64,000 nt of DNA. It comes from Coralloluteibacterium thermophilum (GTDB lineage Bacteria > Pseudomonadota > Gammaproteobacteria > Xanthomonadales > Xanthomonadaceae). Positions 61,233-64,000 of the stretch are shown in pieces. The stretch is from positions 1 through 64,000 of the forward strand of contig NZ_JBHSGG010000011.1 of the NCBI RefSeq assembly GCF_042654365.1, read 5' to 3'. Both the position numbers and the translations under genes were made by a program. The notes under the pieces were generated by a model. That model did no database searches. It was not told the DNA's origin and worked only from the letters and a program-made list of their open reading frames with translations. Positions within the stretch are counted from its first letter, which is position 1. Every line of letters begins with the position of its first letter.

Positions 61233-61382
61233 GCGTGGGCCTCGTTTTGCATGCCCGGGCGGCGGGGGTGGCGCGGGCATAATGTCGTGTGCGCCCATAG
61301 CTTAGTGACTGCGACCGCCCGCGCCAAACGCCGGCGTATGCAAGCTTGGCTCGCGTTCACTCCATCGCTTCCGTTGCCCGCC

Positions 61383-62273
61383 ATGTCCGACCTTCCCCTC
61401 AGTTGCCTCGGCGCCCTCGCGATCGAGCTGGTTCCCACCACCGTCGCCGGACGCATGGCCCTGCCGCAGGCACGGGCAGGGGAGCTCGCGGCGCTGGTCG
61501 CGCGCGACCTCGCCCGGCATGCGCCCGAGGCGCCCGCGCTGGATCTCGCGGTGCTGGCCGCGCATTTCGACCCCATCGAGCTGCTGCGCCCGCGCTGGCC
61601 GGTCCACGCGGAGCTGGTCGAGCTGGCCGCGCGCGCGCCGCGCGGCGGCGCGCCGGCGGGCGGCCGGGTGATCGCCTTCGGCAGCAACGCCGAAGGCGCC
61701 CTGCCCGCACGGCTGGCACCGGACCCCAACCACGTGGGCGGCGCGCTGCGGCTGGTGCCGTTCGCGCTCAGCGGCGACGCGGAGACGGTGGCGCAGGTCG
61801 GGGCGCGCCTGGAGGCGACCCTGCTCGAGACCGGCATGGCCGACCCGGCCACCGCCCTGGAGGCGCAGTCGGCCTTCGAGGCGCAGGTGGAGCACGCGCG
61901 CTACCTGACCCTGCACGACCTGGTCGCGATGACCGCCATGCAGTACGAACACGCGGGGCTGGCGCCGCTGTGGCCGCTGATCGAGGCCGCCCTGCTCGCC
62001 CCGGACGACGAGGCCTGGCTGGATGCGCCGCCCGAGCCGCTGCTGCGCTACGCCGGCGGCACTGCGCGCGTGGCCGGCTTCGACATCGACACCTGGAGCG
62101 ACGCCGGCTTCGCCCCGGCGGACACGCCGCCGGAACGGCTGTCGCGCGCCTTCGACCACTTCGGGCGCCGCCAGCGCCAGCTGGGCGCGGTCCTGGCCGC
62201 GCACGGCATCGCGCTCGCGACCCGGCCCGTCGCCCCGGGCGAGGACCCGCGCGCGGCGCTGCGCGCGGGCTGA
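61383..62273 (+). CDS. Conserved hypothetical protein
   Basis: A 296-residue soluble acidic protein, not recognised. It begins MSDLPLSCLGALAIELVPTT, has many Ala/Leu-rich helices, a central YLTLHDLVAMTAMQYEHAGL and a C-terminal YAGGTARVAGFDIDTW. No signal peptide or membrane segment is seen. An in-frame ATG lies 15 codons upstream. It is divergent from the thiolase gene across 150 bases and followed by the DUF3247 gene. Confidence 0.75.
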   Translation: MSDLPLSCLGALAIELVPTTVAGRMALPQARAGELAALVARDLARHAPEAPALDLAVLAAHFDPIELLRPRWPVHAELVELAARAPRGGAPAGGRVIAFGSNAEGALPARLAPDPNHVGGALRLVPFALSGDAETVAQVGARLEATLLETGMADPATALEAQSAFEAQVEHARYLTLHDLVAMTAMQYEHAGLAPLWPLIEAALLAPDDEAWLDAPPEPLLRYAGGTARVAGFDIDTWSDAGFAPADTPPERLSRAFDHFGRRQRQLGAVLAAHGIALATRPVAPGEDPRAALRAG

Positions 62274-62361
62274 CCCGCGCCGGCCCGCCGGCCTTCGCGG
62301 TGCGGCGACGGATGCGCTGCGAACGTCGCTGCGGTTCCAGCGATTCCCCGGAGGTGCGCGC

Positions 62362-62688
62362 ATGGGCGCGTTCGCGAACAACGTCTACACCGACGAAGCC
62401 ACCATCGACGCCATCGAAGCGCGCATCCGCGAACTGCCGCAGAGCGCGCGGGTGAAGGTGACCCTGTCGAACGGACAGGTGTACGTCGGCACGGTGGCCG
62501 AGCGGCCGAACATCCAGGTGTTCAGGAACGCCGACGGCGACGAAGGCAACAACGCCATCGTGAAGCTCGAGGACCCGCTCGACGCGCACCAGGACGCCTA
62601 TCTCTGGATCGACGAGATCGTGAAGGTCGAGCGCGTGCTGCAGGGCCCGCTCGACCCGGACGATCTCAAGCCGCTGCGTCCGGAGTGA
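62362..62688 (+). CDS. DUF3247 family protein
   Basis: A 108-residue protein with an N-terminal helix (ATIDAIEARIRELPQ) and an Sm-like beta region (VKVTLSNGQVYVGTVAERP, then LWIDEIVKVERV). It matches DUF3247, a family largely restricted to xanthomonads with a known structure but no assigned function. A good GGAGG site precedes the ATG. Confidence 0.88.
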   Translation: MGAFANNVYTDEATIDAIEARIRELPQSARVKVTLSNGQVYVGTVAERPNIQVFRNADGDEGNNAIVKLEDPLDAHQDAYLWIDEIVKVERVLQGPLDPDDLKPLRPE

Positions 62689-62928
62689 GCGGGATGCGAG
62701 GAGCGAGCGGAGAGGAGTGAGAAGCGAGGACGAGCACCCGCCCCTCGTTTCCCACTCCTGATCTCTCGGCCCCTCGCCAAAGCGCCTCCTCCCCAGCCCT
62801 CCCCCGCTGCCCGCGGGGGAGGGGGCCGTGGGGCCGAGGGGCGAGTGGAAAGGAGTGAGGAACGAGATCGGGCAGCCGCCCTTCCTCCCGTTGCTCGCTC
62901 TTCATGACCCGGTCCCGGCAACCCTCGT
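62689..62928. repeat. Convergent spacer with a nested inverted repeat
   Basis: Outer arms 62744-62759 and 62851-62866 (CTCGTTTCCCACTCCT-type) enclose a perfect 11-bp core stem, 62797-62807 with 62813-62823, loop TGCCC. GAGGAGTGAG words recur on both sides. It lies between convergent DUF3247 and DUF4142 genes, and the same words occur at 59745-59951. Confidence 0.7.
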
Positions 62929-63588
62929 TCAGTCGCCGCGGCGGGCCGCGCCGCCGTCCGAGCGGCCGCCGTGGCCGGCGTGCTCCAGGCTCTGCGCCGA
63001 CTCGTGGTGCTGCTGCAGGGTCGGCAGGGCGCCGCGCGCCAGGGTGCGCACGGGTGCGGAGTGGCTGTCGTCGTTGGCGGTCCGCTCGAACAGTGCGACG
63101 GCCTTCTGGTGCTCGGCGACCATGGCCTGGCTGTAGGCGGCATCGAACTCGGCGCCGTCGGCGCGTTCGAGCCTGGCGATCACGGCCCGGTCGGGCTCCA
63201 CCCGCGGCGGCGGGCCCACGGCCTCGGTCATCTGCTGCGCCAGGCGGCGGTGGTCGGTCAGCATGCGCTGCGCGAACTGCCTGACCTCCTCGCTCCGGCC
63301 CTTCTCCAGCGCCAGGTTGGCGGCGGCGATCTCCGTCTCGTTGGACCGGGTGGCCTGCTCGACGAAGGTCCGGTCGGCGGCGTTGAGGGTGGCGGCGGCG
63401 CCGCCGCGGGCGCGGTCGGCCTGGCCCGCCGCCCGGTCGGAGCGGGTGCCGGTCTGGCTGCCGGCCTCGGCGCCGGCCTGGCCCGTGGTGGCCGGGCGCG
63501 GCTGCGTTCCGGCGGTGGACTGCGCGGCATGGACCGTCGGTACGGCGAGAGCGAGCGCGATCGTCAGTGAGAGTGCGGTGCGTGACAT
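62929..63588 (-). CDS. DUF4142 family exported protein
   Basis: A 219-residue protein with a signal peptide (about 1-20, ending VHA), a low-complexity Gly/Thr/Gln-rich segment (about 22-65), and a helical ferritin-like DUF4142 domain (about 68-205). The domain shows FVEQATRSNETEIAAANLAL, FAQRMLTDHRRLAQQM and YSQAMVAEHQKAVALFE. No metal site was verified and no activity is known. The start at 63588 was set by the signal peptide. Confidence 0.87.
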   Translation of the reverse strand: MSRTALSLTIALALAVPTVHAAQSTAGTQPRPATTGQAGAEAGSQTGTRSDRAAGQADRARGGAAATLNAADRTFVEQATRSNETEIAAANLALEKGRSEEVRQFAQRMLTDHRRLAQQMTEAVGPPPRVEPDRAVIARLERADGAEFDAAYSQAMVAEHQKAVALFERTANDDSHSAPVRTLARGALPTLQQHHESAQSLEHAGHGGRSDGGAARRGD

Positions 63589-63808
63589 CGGGGAATCCTC
63601 GGGGGGCGATGGGGATGGAACCCGGCGCCGGCGCCCGTCGCGCCGCCCCGCCACCTGCTCGCATGCCGACCGGCACCCGCCGGAACGGCGGATGCGGCAT
63701 GCGAGGAGGAGGAAGGGAGAGTCACGACGGCAGTCCGGAGTCCGGGCCCCGAGGTGTACGCGGGCGGCCGTGGCAGGACGGTGACGGGCGGGGACCGCCC
63801 GCCGTTCC

Positions 63809-64000
63809 TCAGCGCTGCGCTGCGCCGGCTGCGGGGGCCGGGCGTCCCGCCTGCCGCGTCCCCACCTCGTACATGGCGTAGCCGGCGTCCGCCATGCCCA
63901 GCGCGGCGTAGGTGGCCTGGGCGGCGGCGTTGTGCTTCTCGACGTAGAGGCGCAGGCCGCAGACCTGCGGGTCGGCCTCGGCGGCGGCGCGGACGTGCGC
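63809..64000 (-). CDS. GNAT family N-acetyltransferase, C-terminal part
   Basis: Only the last 63 codons are in the window; the gene runs off the right edge. The visible CGLRLYVEKHNAAAQATYAA followed by LGM is the end of a GNAT acetyltransferase fold (acetyl-CoA binding helix and beta-bulge strand). A Gly/Ala/Pro-rich tail ends in Gln-Arg. The substrate cannot be read. Confidence 0.75.
   Translation of the reverse strand, partial: AHVRAAAEADPQVCGLRLYVEKHNAAAQATYAALGMADAGYAMYEVGTRQAGRPAPAAGAAQR

Overview
The window is about 70% GC, has densely packed genes and many 4-base start/stop overlaps. Its gene content points to the Lysobacteraceae (Xanthomonadaceae) within Gammaproteobacteria. The indicators are the tyrS / M23 peptidase / anmK order, the membrane-extended AlgC, the DUF3247 protein, the OleABCD head-to-head hydrocarbon genes, an Ax21-like outer-membrane protein, and the TIGR04509/04510/04511-type peptide-modification cassette. 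No rRNA, tRNA, CRISPR array, prophage or transposase gene is visible. Family names come from recognised motifs; no database search was run.

Layout. 1-8.1 kb: tandem promoters reading off the left edge, tyrS, and a murein-recycling group (M23 endopeptidase, anmK, ampG), with xth, pyrE and a DUF4124 protein. 8.1-16.4 kb: housekeeping genes algC, dut, coaBC, radC and argS, a SPOR protein and a YdfG-like dehydrogenase. 16.4-22.6 kb: polyamine genes speA and speE, a YciI-like protein, a PII protein, ubiK and comM. 22.7-29 kb: an S9 peptidase next to a putative RiPP locus made of a SagB-like dehydrogenase, an 80-residue NHLP-type precursor and a cyclase/TPR membrane protein. 29-32.5 kb: a cNMP-binding diguanylate cyclase, isocitrate lyase and its divergent LysR regulator. 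32.6-36.8 kb: a tightly overlapping leftward operon ubiJ-ubiB-truC-arfB-acyltransferase. 36.9-46 kb: an ole cluster in leftward order oleA, Fic relict, oleB, transaldolase, oleC, winged-helix/TPR regulator, then oleD, with a serine hydrolase on the opposite strand. 46-53.2 kb: M16 protease, SDR, trmL, envelope proteins and two unusual repeat structures. 53.4-64 kb: rhodanese-secB-gpsA, hemD-hemX-hemY, a FadI-like thiolase, small conserved proteins and a truncated GNAT acetyltransferase at the right edge.

The most interesting locus is the RiPP-type cassette at 24.9-28.9 kb. The precursor overlaps the dehydrogenase by ATGA and converges on the cyclase with an 11-base coding overlap. The cyclase domain lacks the canonical transition-state Asn. 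The ole cluster should make very-long-chain cis-olefins, by Claisen condensation (OleA), reduction (OleD), beta-lactone formation (OleC) and decarboxylation (OleB). It is interrupted by a transaldolase gene and by a decayed Fic gene whose last codon overlaps oleB. Non-coding structures of note are a 266-bp TIR element flanked by TA, a 16-unit heptanucleotide array, and a shared repeat type in two convergent spacers.
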